DNA of 64,000 nucleotides. Origin: Echinicola shivajiensis (GTDB lineage Bacteria > Bacteroidota > Bacteroidia > Cytophagales > Cyclobacteriaceae). The notes beneath the pieces were generated by a model. That model made no database searches, was not told the origin of the DNA, and was given only the letters and a program-made list of their open reading frames with translations. Positions 43,085 to 51,961 of this stretch are shown here, piece after piece. The position numbers and the translations under genes were made by a program. Within the stretch, counting starts at the first letter, position 1. The number at the start of each line of letters is the position of its first letter. The stretch spans positions 372,001-436,000 of the forward strand of contig NZ_JAHHZM010000001.1 of assembly GCF_018642165.1 (NCBI RefSeq), in the 5' to 3' direction.

Positions 43085-44011
43085 ATGAAAGCGCAAATTA
43101 GAATATTAGCCATTATTATCAGTCTGTTGATTAGTCCCTCATTGGTCAATGCCCAGTTTATCAAAAAATTAAAAAAAGCTGTCCAAAAAGGGGCTGAAAA
43201 CGCAGTTGAAGAACGGGTAAACCAAGAAGTAGAAAATGCCTCACAGCGCAAAATGGAAGAGTTCATGGAAGAAGTATTTGGTCCGAGCACCGAATACGAG
43301 GGTTCAGGAATGGATTATGGAGAAATGATGGGAAGCATGAACTTCAATGTGGATACTGAGGATCAATATCAATTCAAAGGTTATACTGATATGGAAATCA
43401 CCGGCACTGATGAAAAAGGTAAAGAGATAGATCCCTCAGTGATAAGATTCCTTCACAGCGATAATTCGGAGCATTGGGGAATGGAAATAGAAAACCCTGA
43501 AAAAAAGAATGATCATGTTTCCATGGTATTAGATCATAAAAACCAAGCCACCATATTATTCATGGAAAACAAAGATGGTGAAAAAACCAGCATGGCTTAT
43601 GGGATGGACTGGAACAAAATGATGGAAAAGACCTCGCAAAGTGATATGGAAAAAATGGAGGATGAGGAATTTAAATTTGATAAGACAGGTAATACAAAAA
43701 ATATCTTAGGCCACGAATGCGAAGAATATCAGGGCGAAAATGAGGATGGTACTTTTAGTTTTTGGGCAAGCAAAAATCCTATTCCCGGATTTTCTTCATT
43801 CTTTTCTAATTCCAATTTCTTTAGCAGTCAAGCTATGAAAAATAAATATCCAAAAGTATATGAAAAACTTCCGGAGGGGAATATACTGGAAACAAGCTAC
43901 TCCTCAAAAACCGACAAGAGCACTTCAATCATGAAAACACTGGAAATCAATAGTTCTAAAGATTTTGATTTCAACATGGCAGAATACACTAATGTCATGG
44001 AAGCACAATAA
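43085..44011 (+). CDS. secreted DUF4412-type protein
   Basis: 308 residues, signal peptide MKAQIRILAIIISLLISPSL ending near VNAQ. A short coiled-coil region follows (LKKAVQKGAENAVEERVNQE). The body (EMEITGTDEKGK-like strands, EKTSMAYGMDWNKMM, NTKNILGHECEEYQGENEDG, FWASKNPIPGFSSFF) resembles the DUF4412 family common in Cytophagales, of unknown function. A TAATTTTG -7-like element is at 43044-43051. Monocistronic. Confidence 0.75.
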   Translation: MKAQIRILAIIISLLISPSLVNAQFIKKLKKAVQKGAENAVEERVNQEVENASQRKMEEFMEEVFGPSTEYEGSGMDYGEMMGSMNFNVDTEDQYQFKGYTDMEITGTDEKGKEIDPSVIRFLHSDNSEHWGMEIENPEKKNDHVSMVLDHKNQATILFMENKDGEKTSMAYGMDWNKMMEKTSQSDMEKMEDEEFKFDKTGNTKNILGHECEEYQGENEDGTFSFWASKNPIPGFSSFFSNSNFFSSQAMKNKYPKVYEKLPEGNILETSYSSKTDKSTSIMKTLEINSSKDFDFNMAEYTNVMEAQ

Positions 44012-44097
44012 ATTCAGATTTGATGACCAATTCCATCAGAATTACAAAAAACTTTTTGAAGGGCATTTTTTAAAGCTTCAAAAAACCTTGGTATCTT

Positions 44098-44616
44098 GTG
44101 CAATCCAAAAAATCTAAGGTTTTGACAGTTTCTATCATTGTAGCCAAGGCTAAAAACAATGTCATCGGAAAGGACAACCAATTAATCTGGAAGCTTTCCG
44201 CTGACCTTAAGCACTTTAAAAATCACACTACTGGTCATTATATTATTATGGGCAGGAAGACCTATGAATCAATGGGCAAGCCCCTTCCTAATAGGACCTC
44301 TGTAGTAATCACAAGAAATTCAGATTATTCCATTCCGGATGGTCACCATATCGTCCATCATCTTCAAGATGCCCTGGATCTGGCAAAGAAAAACAATCAG
44401 GACAAGGTTTTTATCATAGGAGGCGGGGAGATTTATAAGCAGGCTATAGAACTTTCAGATGAATTGTTGGTTACTGAGGTGGACTGTAGTCCAGAAGGAG
44501 ACACCTATTTCCCCAATATTTCCGCTAATAAATGGAAAGTAGTCCAAAAAGAAGCTTTCCAAAAAGATGAGAAAAATGAATATGACTTTAGTTTCATCAC
44601 CTACAAACGTGCGTGA
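44098..44616 (+). CDS. folA: dihydrofolate reductase
   Basis: 172 residues from a GTG at 44098; the conserved fold begins at TVSIIVAKAKNNVIG, so a TTG at 44122 is also possible. No ATG is available in front of this strand. NVIGKDNQLIWKLSADLKHF (with substrate-binding Asp/Trp region), GRKTYESMGKPLPNRTSVVI and FIIGGGEIYKQAI are diagnostic. It reduces dihydrofolate to tetrahydrofolate. It lies 18 bases before cinA on the same strand. Confidence 0.95.
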   Translation: MQSKKSKVLTVSIIVAKAKNNVIGKDNQLIWKLSADLKHFKNHTTGHYIIMGRKTYESMGKPLPNRTSVVITRNSDYSIPDGHHIVHHLQDALDLAKKNNQDKVFIIGGGEIYKQAIELSDELLVTEVDCSPEGDTYFPNISANKWKVVQKEAFQKDEKNEYDFSFITYKRA

Positions 44617-44634
44617 ACTGATTGATTATATCCT

Positions 44635-45882
44635 ATGAAAGAGATAACAGCAGAAATTATAGCTATTGGTGATGAGTTGCTTTATGGGCAGATCGTGGAT
44701 ACCAATAGTCACTGGATCAGTAAGGAATTGGACAAAATCGGAGTAAGGGTTGTTCGCAAAACTACCGTAGGAGATAATGAAAAAGACATATTAAATGCCT
44801 TTTCAAGCGCTGAAAGCAGGGCAGACATTGTCTTGATCACGGGCGGACTAGGTCCTACCAAGGATGATCTCACCAAGCCTTTGATGGCCAAATATTTTCA
44901 ATGTGAGATAGTCCCTGTGAAAAAGGCCATAGAAGATGTACGCCACTTTTTTGCCAAAAGAGGTAGAGAACTTACCCCTTTAAATGAACTCCAGGGACAT
45001 CTCCCCAGCAAATGCCAATATATCAAAAATGATCGGGGAACCGCGCCAGGAATGTGGTTTGAAGAAAATGGCACGGTATGGATGTCAATGCCTGGCGTGC
45101 CGCATGAAATGAAACATCTTATGGAAAGTTTTGTACTACCAAAGATCCAAAATATTTTCCCATTGCCTGTCATATATCACAAAGTCATCAAAACTCTTGG
45201 TATTGGAGAAAGCTGGTTGGCTGACTTAATTCATGGATGGGAGGACAATTTGCCTGAACATATTAAATTAGCTTATCTTCCATCCCTTGGGCAGGTCAAG
45301 CTTAGGCTAACCGCCTTTGGGAGCAATTATAAGCAATTGGAAAAGGATGTTCAAACACAAATTGATAAGGTAACTCCTCTTATCCAATCCTATATCTATG
45401 GTTTTGACCAAGACGAACTGGAAAATGCCATAGGGCGACTTTTGAAGACTAAAGGTAAAACAGTAGCTTTGGCGGAGAGTTGTACAGGAGGTTATATTTC
45501 CCATTTGATCACCAGTGTTGCTGGTAGCAGTGAATATTTTAATGGAGCCATTGTTCCCTATCACAATAAATTCAAAGCTGAATTGTTGGGAGTAAAAAAC
45601 AGCACTTTGGAAACCCATGGGGCTGTCAGCGAAGAAACCGTTATAGAGATGTCCGAAATGGTCAGAAAGAAGTTCAATGCTGACTTTGGCTTGGCCAGTA
45701 GTGGTATTGCAGGACCTGGAGGGGGAAGTGCCGAAAAACCTGTAGGCACTGTTTGGATAGCCTGTGCAAGTGAAAGCGGAACAGTTACCAAAAAGTTGCA
45801 ACTAGCCCATGATAGAGAATTGAATATTCAATATTCTGCGATAGCAGTATTGAGTTTATTGAGAAAGGTGATTTCAGAATAA
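44635..45882 (+). CDS. cinA: CinA family protein (MoCF-like domain plus NMN amidohydrolase)
   Basis: 415 residues. Residues 1-170 form the MoaB/MogA-like domain (AEIIAIGDELLYGQIVDTNS, LITGGLGPTKDD, MPGVPHEMKHL). Residues about 255-415 form the nicotinamide-nucleotide amidase domain (VALAESCTGGYISHLITSVA, GASxxF-like YFNGAIVPYHN, GIAGPGGGSAEKPVGTVWIA). The full two-domain form probably has ADP-ribose pyrophosphatase and NMN deamidase activity in pyridine-nucleotide recycling. Confidence 0.95.
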   Translation: MKEITAEIIAIGDELLYGQIVDTNSHWISKELDKIGVRVVRKTTVGDNEKDILNAFSSAESRADIVLITGGLGPTKDDLTKPLMAKYFQCEIVPVKKAIEDVRHFFAKRGRELTPLNELQGHLPSKCQYIKNDRGTAPGMWFEENGTVWMSMPGVPHEMKHLMESFVLPKIQNIFPLPVIYHKVIKTLGIGESWLADLIHGWEDNLPEHIKLAYLPSLGQVKLRLTAFGSNYKQLEKDVQTQIDKVTPLIQSYIYGFDQDELENAIGRLLKTKGKTVALAESCTGGYISHLITSVAGSSEYFNGAIVPYHNKFKAELLGVKNSTLETHGAVSEETVIEMSEMVRKKFNADFGLASSGIAGPGGGSAEKPVGTVWIACASESGTVTKKLQLAHDRELNIQYSAIAVLSLLRKVISE

Positions 45883-45975
45883 AACAATTAAAAGTTTTGA
45901 CAAAACTATTTTGGAAACACATTATTAAAATATAATTTTAAATTTAGATAATTAGCCCAATTAAATAAATATAAC

Positions 45976-47271
45976 ATGGCAACTGTAGAAATGGTAATGC
46001 CCAAAATGGGTGAAAGTATTATTGAAGGCACCATCCTTACTTGGCTTAAAAGCGAAGGAGACTCCATTGAACAGGATGAATCAGTTTTGGAAGTAGCTAC
46101 CGATAAGGTGGATACAGAAGTTCCTTCATCACATGCAGGCGTATTGAAGAAAATCCTCGTCGGCGAAGGGGATGTAGTTGCCGTGGGAGCACCTATTGCC
46201 ATCATTGAAATTGAGGGTGAAGCAGAAGAAACCGTGCAAGAACCTTCTTCCGATTCCACAGAAGACAAAGACATAGAGGAAAAAGAAGAGCTCTTGGCTG
46301 CTGCCCCAGCACAAACAGCTGCCATAATGAGCGGTACTGTGAAAGCAAGTAGTATTAGTGACGATAGGTTTTATTCACCATTGGTGTTAAGTATTGCCAA
46401 AGAAGAAAATATAAGCAAGGCAGAACTTTTCACTGTCCCTGGAACAGGTAAAGACGGTAGGGTAACCAAAAATGACATGTTGAGCTACCTCAAAAACAGG
46501 GGCAAAAGTACCCAGCAGGCAGTGACTTCCATTTCTGGAACTCCAGCCCCAAGTATCAGTGCGGGAGATGAGATCATTGAAATGGACAGAATGAGGAAGA
46601 TGATCTCGGAAAGAATGCTGGAATCCAAAAGAATCTCTCCTCATGTAACTTCATTTGTTGAGGCTGATGTCACCAATATTGTATTATGGAGGAACAAGGT
46701 CAAAGATGAATATAAAAAGAAAGAGGGTGAACCTATTACCTTTACTCCTTTCTTTGTCCATGCGTTGGCCAAGGCCATACAGGACTTCCCGATGATCAAC
46801 ATATCAGTAGATGGCACCAAGATCATTAAGAAAAAAGACATCAATATAGGCATTGCAGTAGCCTTACCAAGTGGAAACCTGATAGTCCCAGTAATCAAAA
46901 AAGCCAATGAACTGAACTTGGTAGGTCTATCGAAAAAAATCAATGATCTGGCCAATCGCGCCAGAAACAACCAATTGGGAGCAGATGATTTATCAGGTGG
47001 AACTTATACCCTTTCCAACGTTGGTTCATTTGGAAATGTAATGGGCACACCGATCATAGTGCAGCCACAGGTAGCCATCATGGCTGTAGGAGCCATCACT
47101 AAAAAACCAGCAGTGATAGAAACGCCTACCGGCGATGTGATCGCTATCAGGCACAAAATGTTCCTTTCTCATTCTTATGACCACAGAGTGGTGGATGGAT
47201 CATTGGGAGGCATGTTTGTTAAACGTGTTGCTGATTACCTTGAATCCTTTGATATAGACACTAAACTATAA
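45976..47271 (+). CDS. 2-oxo acid dehydrogenase E2 acyltransferase
   Basis: 431 residues. One lipoyl domain (1-78, EVATDKVDTEVPS with lipoyl Lys44) is joined by an acidic Glu/Ser linker to the E1/E3-binding domain (about 130-170, SPLVLSIAKEENISKAELFT, GRVTKNDMLSYL). The catalytic domain is about 195-431, ending SHSYDHRVVDGSLGGMFVKR, with the active-site His and Asp. It may serve the branched-chain 2-oxoacid or pyruvate complex; no E1 or E3 gene is adjacent to decide. It ends at a long palindromic terminator. Confidence 0.94.
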   Translation: MATVEMVMPKMGESIIEGTILTWLKSEGDSIEQDESVLEVATDKVDTEVPSSHAGVLKKILVGEGDVVAVGAPIAIIEIEGEAEETVQEPSSDSTEDKDIEEKEELLAAAPAQTAAIMSGTVKASSISDDRFYSPLVLSIAKEENISKAELFTVPGTGKDGRVTKNDMLSYLKNRGKSTQQAVTSISGTPAPSISAGDEIIEMDRMRKMISERMLESKRISPHVTSFVEADVTNIVLWRNKVKDEYKKKEGEPITFTPFFVHALAKAIQDFPMINISVDGTKIIKKKDINIGIAVALPSGNLIVPVIKKANELNLVGLSKKINDLANRARNNQLGADDLSGGTYTLSNVGSFGNVMGTPIIVQPQVAIMAVGAITKKPAVIETPTGDVIAIRHKMFLSHSYDHRVVDGSLGGMFVKRVADYLESFDIDTKL

Positions 47272-47288
47272 AAAGGTTAGCACCTATT

Positions 47289-47334
47289 ATGCATAAAAAA
47301 GCCGAAGCATTAATGCTTCGGCTTTTTTATGCAT
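47289..47334. terminator. 46-base perfect palindrome, shared terminator of E2 and histidine kinase genes
   Basis: The 46 bases form a perfect inverted repeat of 23 bp centred between 47311 and 47312 (core GCCGAAGCATTAATGCTTCGGC) flanked by A6 and T6. It overlaps the last codons and stop of the leftward kinase gene and acts as a terminator in both directions. Confidence 0.92.
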
Positions 47335-50191
47335 TGATTTCAAATGATGCCTTTATCTTTTTCACCAATTCCTGAATCTTAATGGGCTTGGTCAAATAAT
47401 CATCCATCCCTGACAGCAGGGCTTTTTCAATATCCTCCTTAAACACATTGGCCGAAAGACCTATAATACGTACATTCCTCCCCCTTCTTATAGATTTAAT
47501 CGATTTTGAAGCTTCTAGCCCATCCATAAATGGCATTTGGTAATCCATAAAGATTAAATCATAGTCCTTCTTCTCTACTGCACTGATAGCCTCCACTCCA
47601 TTATGAGCCGTATCCACATAGTACCCCAACTGTTTCATCAACAACTTCATAAATTTCAAGTTGATTTCATTATCCTCTACCAAAAGAATAGATAACGGAT
47701 ACCTATCGGAAATTTTACTAATGGCATTTTCACTTTGGGCACCTTCAAGTCCTTTGGTAGCATTCCCTTCTCTTGGAACAGCTACCCTGCCAAATACAGA
47801 AAAAGAAAACTCTGCACCCTGACCGTGCTCGCTTTCAATTTCCAAACTCCCTCCCATCAATTCTATAAGCTTATTTGCTATTGCCAAGCCCAGACCAGAA
47901 CCATTTTTTTCTCCTGAATTCCCATGATTCGCCTGAGTAAAAGGATGGATAAGCTTTTCTATCTTATCTTTAGGTATGCCTATCCCCGTATCTTTGATCA
48001 AAAAGGAAATCATATAACTCTTGTCCATAATAGGCTCTCCCTTTACTCTAAGACTAATCTCACCACCTGTTGGGGTAAACTTAATGGCATTTCCGATTAT
48101 ATTAAAAAGTATTTGCTTGAGCTTTTCCTTATCCAATGTCAGCCATTTGGGAACATCATCTTCAATATGCAAATCAAACTTAAGTTCTTTTGCGGACATC
48201 AAACCTGAAAAAATATTGGTCACCTTATGTATTTCTTCAACTATATTGAAATCCAGCAAATCAAGTTCCAACTTGCCTTCTTCAATTTTAGAATAATCCA
48301 AAATATCCTTAATGATTACCAAAAGCGATTCACCAGAATCCTTTATCACCTTCACAAACTGTTCTTGCTCTTCATTTAGCTTTGTTCCCTCCAATAGGCC
48401 TATCATTCCAAGCAGACCATTCATAGGTGTTCTTATTTCATGACTCATACTAGCCAAAAATTCTGATTTTGCCCTATTGGCACCTTCAGCCATCTCTTTG
48501 GCTTCCTTCAATCCATTTTCCCATAACTTTTGCTCTGTGATATCACGAGCTACAGAAATCATTCTCTTATCATCCAACTTAAAAAATCTAGCTTGGAAGA
48601 ACTTTTTCGCCCCGCTAATTTCAAGATCCATTTCCTCTGTCTGAAGCCTTCCTGTTTTCAAGGCCCTGTTAAATGCTGCGACCAACCTCTCATTTAAAGG
48701 AGGCGGCATCACATCCCCCAAATATTTCCCTAAAGCATCATTTGGGTCTATAAGCAGTAATTCACGAGACTGCACATAATAATCGATGAAGACCCCTTCA
48801 TTATTATAAATAAATATAATATCAGGCAAACTGTTCAACAAAGCGCGAAGTCTGTTCTCACTTTTGATCAATTCCTGCTCAGCAAGGTGCTTTTCGTGAA
48901 TATCAGTACTTATTCCTACACTATTGGTAAAATTGCCCTTTTCATCATAAAACAACCTTTCAAAACATTTAACCCTAATTATGGAACCGTCCTTTTTGAT
49001 GTTATTCATCTCAAACTCCACATATTCATCATGGTTCATAATGGCTTCTTTTAATTTGGCCCTTATCCCATACAATTCTTCTGGAGCTACAGTATCCCTA
49101 TTATTATTTAAAAACTCCTCTTTTTCATAGCCAAGTACATCAATAAGGTTATCACTAACGTTGGTAAGCTTCCCATGTGAATCATGAAAATAAACAAAGC
49201 CTTTAGTTCCTTGTAAAAGCAGCGTCTGCTGATCAAAGAGCCTATTTATCTCATTGGATTTTTTCTGTAGTTTATGGTTATTTATATTGATGCTTCGAAA
49301 GTGTTTTATCATAAAATAAATGATAAACAACAGTAGGACAAAAAGTCCCACTAAAAGTAACATATAGGTATTGAAAATCTTGGCGATAACCACTTCCCTA
49401 TCCCTGGCAAATACTAAGGCATAATTAGATCTAAGAGGGTGTAAATTAAAAGGATATTGTGCGACAATCGCATTAATTGTCTTTCCGTTTTCAGCAGAGA
49501 GAATCAAATCACCTTCATATACACCTTTTAGTCCGCCTTTTATTTCATTTTCAATCTCCCGTTTTAAACTTGGATAAAATGAAATAAATCCACCCTCTTC
49601 TAGATCTGGACTGATGACCTGTGCCTTATCTCCTTGAAAATAAAATTTATACCCACCATCACCCAGATAATGGTTGGCAGCATAATCTGATAAAAACTCG
49701 CCTACATTTATGGATGCTACCACCTTGAAGGGTTTATTATGACTTTTTATGGTCAAATACTTATCAAAATCTGTAAATTCTTTACCCGGAGAAACTTCAA
49801 TTCCCTCGAAATAATTGTTTTTTCTAACTAAATAAGCCCTTGATTTTTTTTCCTCAACAATAAACAATGTATCCACTAAATTCCCATAAGAACTAAGAAG
49901 TCGTCTAATTCTTCCTTCAAGGACCTGCTTATTGTCATTAGATTCAAAGTCAGGATAACTTTCCAAGATTTTGGTAAAAAAGGTAAGGTCTTCAAATAAG
50001 TTATTGAATTTTCTCTGGGATTCATTTGAAGCTATTTCTACCTGCTTACTTAAAAACTGCCGGCTATTGCCTATTAGGTTTTTTGACAGGGCATTATAAA
50101 AAAAATAGGCTAAAAAAAGGATAATAACAATGGAGCCCATGGACATCCATGTAAATAATTGAAACTTATACGGTCTGGCTTTATTTAGCAT
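47327..50191 (-). CDS. hybrid sensor histidine kinase / response regulator with two PAS domains
   Basis: About 954 residues from ATG 50191; a TTG reading from 50218 adds 9 residues and overlaps the upstream gene. Order: membrane helix (about 12-33), extracytoplasmic sensor (about 35-270), second helix (about 275-298), PAS1 (about 320-435), PAS2 (about 440-560), HisKA with MSHEIRTPMNGLLGMIGLLE (phospho-His), HATPase (NIIGNAIKFTPTGG, DTGIGIPKDKI, GSGLGLAIANKLIELMGG), and a receiver (LLVEDNEINLKFMKLL, FMDYQMPFMDGLEA, C-terminal Lys in LTKPIKI). The receiver is the only output, so signal probably goes to an unlinked phosphotransfer partner. It follows a Cache lipoprotein gene by 10 bases. Confidence 0.94.
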   Translation of the reverse strand: MLNKARPYKFQLFTWMSMGSIVIILFLAYFFYNALSKNLIGNSRQFLSKQVEIASNESQRKFNNLFEDLTFFTKILESYPDFESNDNKQVLEGRIRRLLSSYGNLVDTLFIVEEKKSRAYLVRKNNYFEGIEVSPGKEFTDFDKYLTIKSHNKPFKVVASINVGEFLSDYAANHYLGDGGYKFYFQGDKAQVISPDLEEGGFISFYPSLKREIENEIKGGLKGVYEGDLILSAENGKTINAIVAQYPFNLHPLRSNYALVFARDREVVIAKIFNTYMLLLVGLFVLLLFIIYFMIKHFRSININNHKLQKKSNEINRLFDQQTLLLQGTKGFVYFHDSHGKLTNVSDNLIDVLGYEKEEFLNNNRDTVAPEELYGIRAKLKEAIMNHDEYVEFEMNNIKKDGSIIRVKCFERLFYDEKGNFTNSVGISTDIHEKHLAEQELIKSENRLRALLNSLPDIIFIYNNEGVFIDYYVQSRELLLIDPNDALGKYLGDVMPPPLNERLVAAFNRALKTGRLQTEEMDLEISGAKKFFQARFFKLDDKRMISVARDITEQKLWENGLKEAKEMAEGANRAKSEFLASMSHEIRTPMNGLLGMIGLLEGTKLNEEQEQFVKVIKDSGESLLVIIKDILDYSKIEEGKLELDLLDFNIVEEIHKVTNIFSGLMSAKELKFDLHIEDDVPKWLTLDKEKLKQILFNIIGNAIKFTPTGGEISLRVKGEPIMDKSYMISFLIKDTGIGIPKDKIEKLIHPFTQANHGNSGEKNGSGLGLAIANKLIELMGGSLEIESEHGQGAEFSFSVFGRVAVPREGNATKGLEGAQSENAISKISDRYPLSILLVEDNEINLKFMKLLMKQLGYYVDTAHNGVEAISAVEKKDYDLIFMDYQMPFMDGLEASKSIKSIRRGRNVRIIGLSANVFKEDIEKALLSGMDDYLTKPIKIQELVKKIKASFEINA

Positions 50192-50201
50192 CTTGTGAGT
50201 T

Positions 50202-51212
50202 CTACCCTTCAATGGCAATCAAGTACCATTCTATTAAATCCAAAGGTCTACATAATACCTTATGTTGTTTTGAATCATATTCTCCATCCAATATAAACTT
50301 ATTATCCTTTTCAAGGATAAATTTAGAGACCATTTTCCTGACCTCTTTACTTTTTGACTTAAACAAATTATAGTCTTCCCTACGGAAATTATTCGAATTT
50401 ATCGTCTCTACATAAGTGTGGTTTCGTAATGGTGGCAACTTCAAAATTTCTATAGCATCAGAAGTGCCTGCTACCACATTCCCTGAATCATCCACCAATA
50501 CCAACTTCTTATCTTTATAGCTTAATAATTCATTAATCAAATCATTTACAGTTACATCAAGCCCCATTACTCCCTGAAGTTCCTGATTATGATATATTGG
50601 GTGAATCAGAGAAAGTATCCAACCTCTTCCTGCTGGATCTATATAAATATCCTGAAGCCACTTTCTCTTTTTCTCAGGGTTCCGTACCTCGTCAGCCATA
50701 AAATAAAAATTAAACTTGGTAAGGTCTAGATCTTCCTCAAATACAGTCAGTACATCTAATTGAGGATAAATCCTGCACATTTGAAGCTTAGTATTTAAAT
50801 ATACCTGACTTACCAATGGCTGATCAACAAGAACCTGTGAAAAAGCTGAATCCAAGGCTTCAGTGTAATACACCTGATTAAATACTGATGCTTTATCAGG
50901 TGTAGCCGAGCTTACAAAAACACTGCTGACATCTTGCTTTCCACTTATTCTGTAAATTACTCCCGCCTCAGTGCTTTTATACTGATCTTTATTCGCCTTT
51001 TGGGCATACTGCTCTTTGTGTGCAAATAAATAAGTAGCATAGGATGCTAATTCATCGATATCTTTTTCCAAAGGGTACAAATTAGACTCAATTCTATAAA
51101 CGATAGAATCCAGCAATTCAAATTCCTCAGGATTGACACCACTCTTTTCTTCAGAACATCCATAGAAAAAAGCCAATAAACATATTACAACTAAAAAAAA
51201 GCTATATTTCAT
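50202..51212 (-). CDS. lipoprotein with Cache-like sensor domain
   Basis: 336 residues, lipobox FYGCSEEK (Cys19). After an amphipathic helix (about 30-70) comes a double-Cache-like extracytoplasmic fold: YFMADEVRNPEKKRKWLQDI, DPAGRGWILSLIHPIYHNQE, LQGVMGLDVTVNDLINELLS and KLVLVDDSGNVVAGT. Such ligand-binding domains are normally part of a receptor; here the domain is a separate lipoprotein encoded 10 bases before a hybrid kinase. It probably senses a small molecule and passes the state to that kinase. Confidence 0.75.
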   Translation of the reverse strand: MKYSFFLVVICLLAFFYGCSEEKSGVNPEEFELLDSIVYRIESNLYPLEKDIDELASYATYLFAHKEQYAQKANKDQYKSTEAGVIYRISGKQDVSSVFVSSATPDKASVFNQVYYTEALDSAFSQVLVDQPLVSQVYLNTKLQMCRIYPQLDVLTVFEEDLDLTKFNFYFMADEVRNPEKKRKWLQDIYIDPAGRGWILSLIHPIYHNQELQGVMGLDVTVNDLINELLSYKDKKLVLVDDSGNVVAGTSDAIEILKLPPLRNHTYVETINSNNFRREDYNLFKSKSKEVRKMVSKFILEKDNKFILDGEYDSKQHKVLCRPLDLIEWYLIAIEG

Positions 51213-51238
51213 CTATAAATATTTAAACTTTTCCGAAT

Positions 51239-51478
51239 TTAAATATTTTCGATTTGATTTCTTAGTGTTTGGTGCATCTCATCAAATCTTTTTTGTACAT
51301 CTCCTAAAAACTCAGAAGTAAAAAAGGCATCCAAATCACTTTCTTCCAGAATATCCATCTCATTAACTTTAAAGGTTTGTTCAATCATTCCTTGTTCATA
51401 CTTAATGAGGTATTTGTTATTCCATGAAAAAACAGAAATCCGGATGTCTTTTTCAGTAAATTCTTTTAATACTCTCAT
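51239..51478 (-). CDS. small conserved hypothetical protein
   Basis: 79 residues, no signal peptide or membrane segment. It begins MRVLKEFTEKDIRISVFSWN, with strands in the first half and an acidic helix at the end (GDVQKRFDEMHQTLRNQIEN). Its start overlaps the stop of the OsmC gene by 4 bases (ATGA type), so it is translationally coupled to it. Family not recognised. Confidence 0.65.
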   Translation of the reverse strand: MRVLKEFTEKDIRISVFSWNNKYLIKYEQGMIEQTFKVNEMDILEESDLDAFFTSEFLGDVQKRFDEMHQTLRNQIENI

Positions 51479-51888
51479 TGCCGCTTCACTTCAGAACTAT
51501 AGCTAATCTCAGCACTCAATGAGGCTGAAACCGAGCAATACTTATCCACAGATAACTTTACCACTTTGGCAAACTCTTCTTCCGTCGCATCCGGCGAAGT
51601 AAGAATAAAATTCATATGTATGGTCTTATAAAATGCTGGCACGCCATCATTTCTGTCTCCTTCGGTTTCCACTTTAAAATCAGTTACCGTCTTTCTCTTT
51701 TTCTTCATCATTAGTACCGCATCAACAGAAGCACAGCTAGCTACCGCAGACAATACCAAGTCCATTGGAGATTGATGTTGCTTCTTTTCTGGATCATACA
51801 TATCTATCTGTACTTTGTTTCCTTGAGGATTAACAGCTTCATACTCGTAATCCCCTTTCATTGTAACGGTCACATTTCTCTTCGCCAT
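51475..51888 (-). CDS. OsmC/Ohr-family peroxiredoxin-like protein
   Basis: 137 residues. The two redox Cys are in place: VASCASVDAVLMM near residue 50 and DKYCSVSASL near 121, with the Arg/Glu pocket likely in the N-terminal strands. OsmC-type proteins reduce organic hydroperoxides with dithiol donors. It is followed by a coupled small gene and preceded by icmF with a 73-base gap. Confidence 0.92.
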   Translation of the reverse strand: MAKRNVTVTMKGDYEYEAVNPQGNKVQIDMYDPEKKQHQSPMDLVLSAVASCASVDAVLMMKKKRKTVTDFKVETEGDRNDGVPAFYKTIHMNFILTSPDATEEEFAKVVKLSVDKYCSVSASLSAEISYSSEVKRQ

Positions 51889-51961
51889 GATATTAAATTT
51901 ATTCCTTTTAAAATTATTGGTCTTTTTATTCTTATTTGATCAAATCACCTAATTTGCCTGA

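Noticed and set aside
45307-45801. Leftward 164-codon frame opposite cinA
   Set aside because: Shadow of the strongly conserved NMN amidase domain on the + strand.
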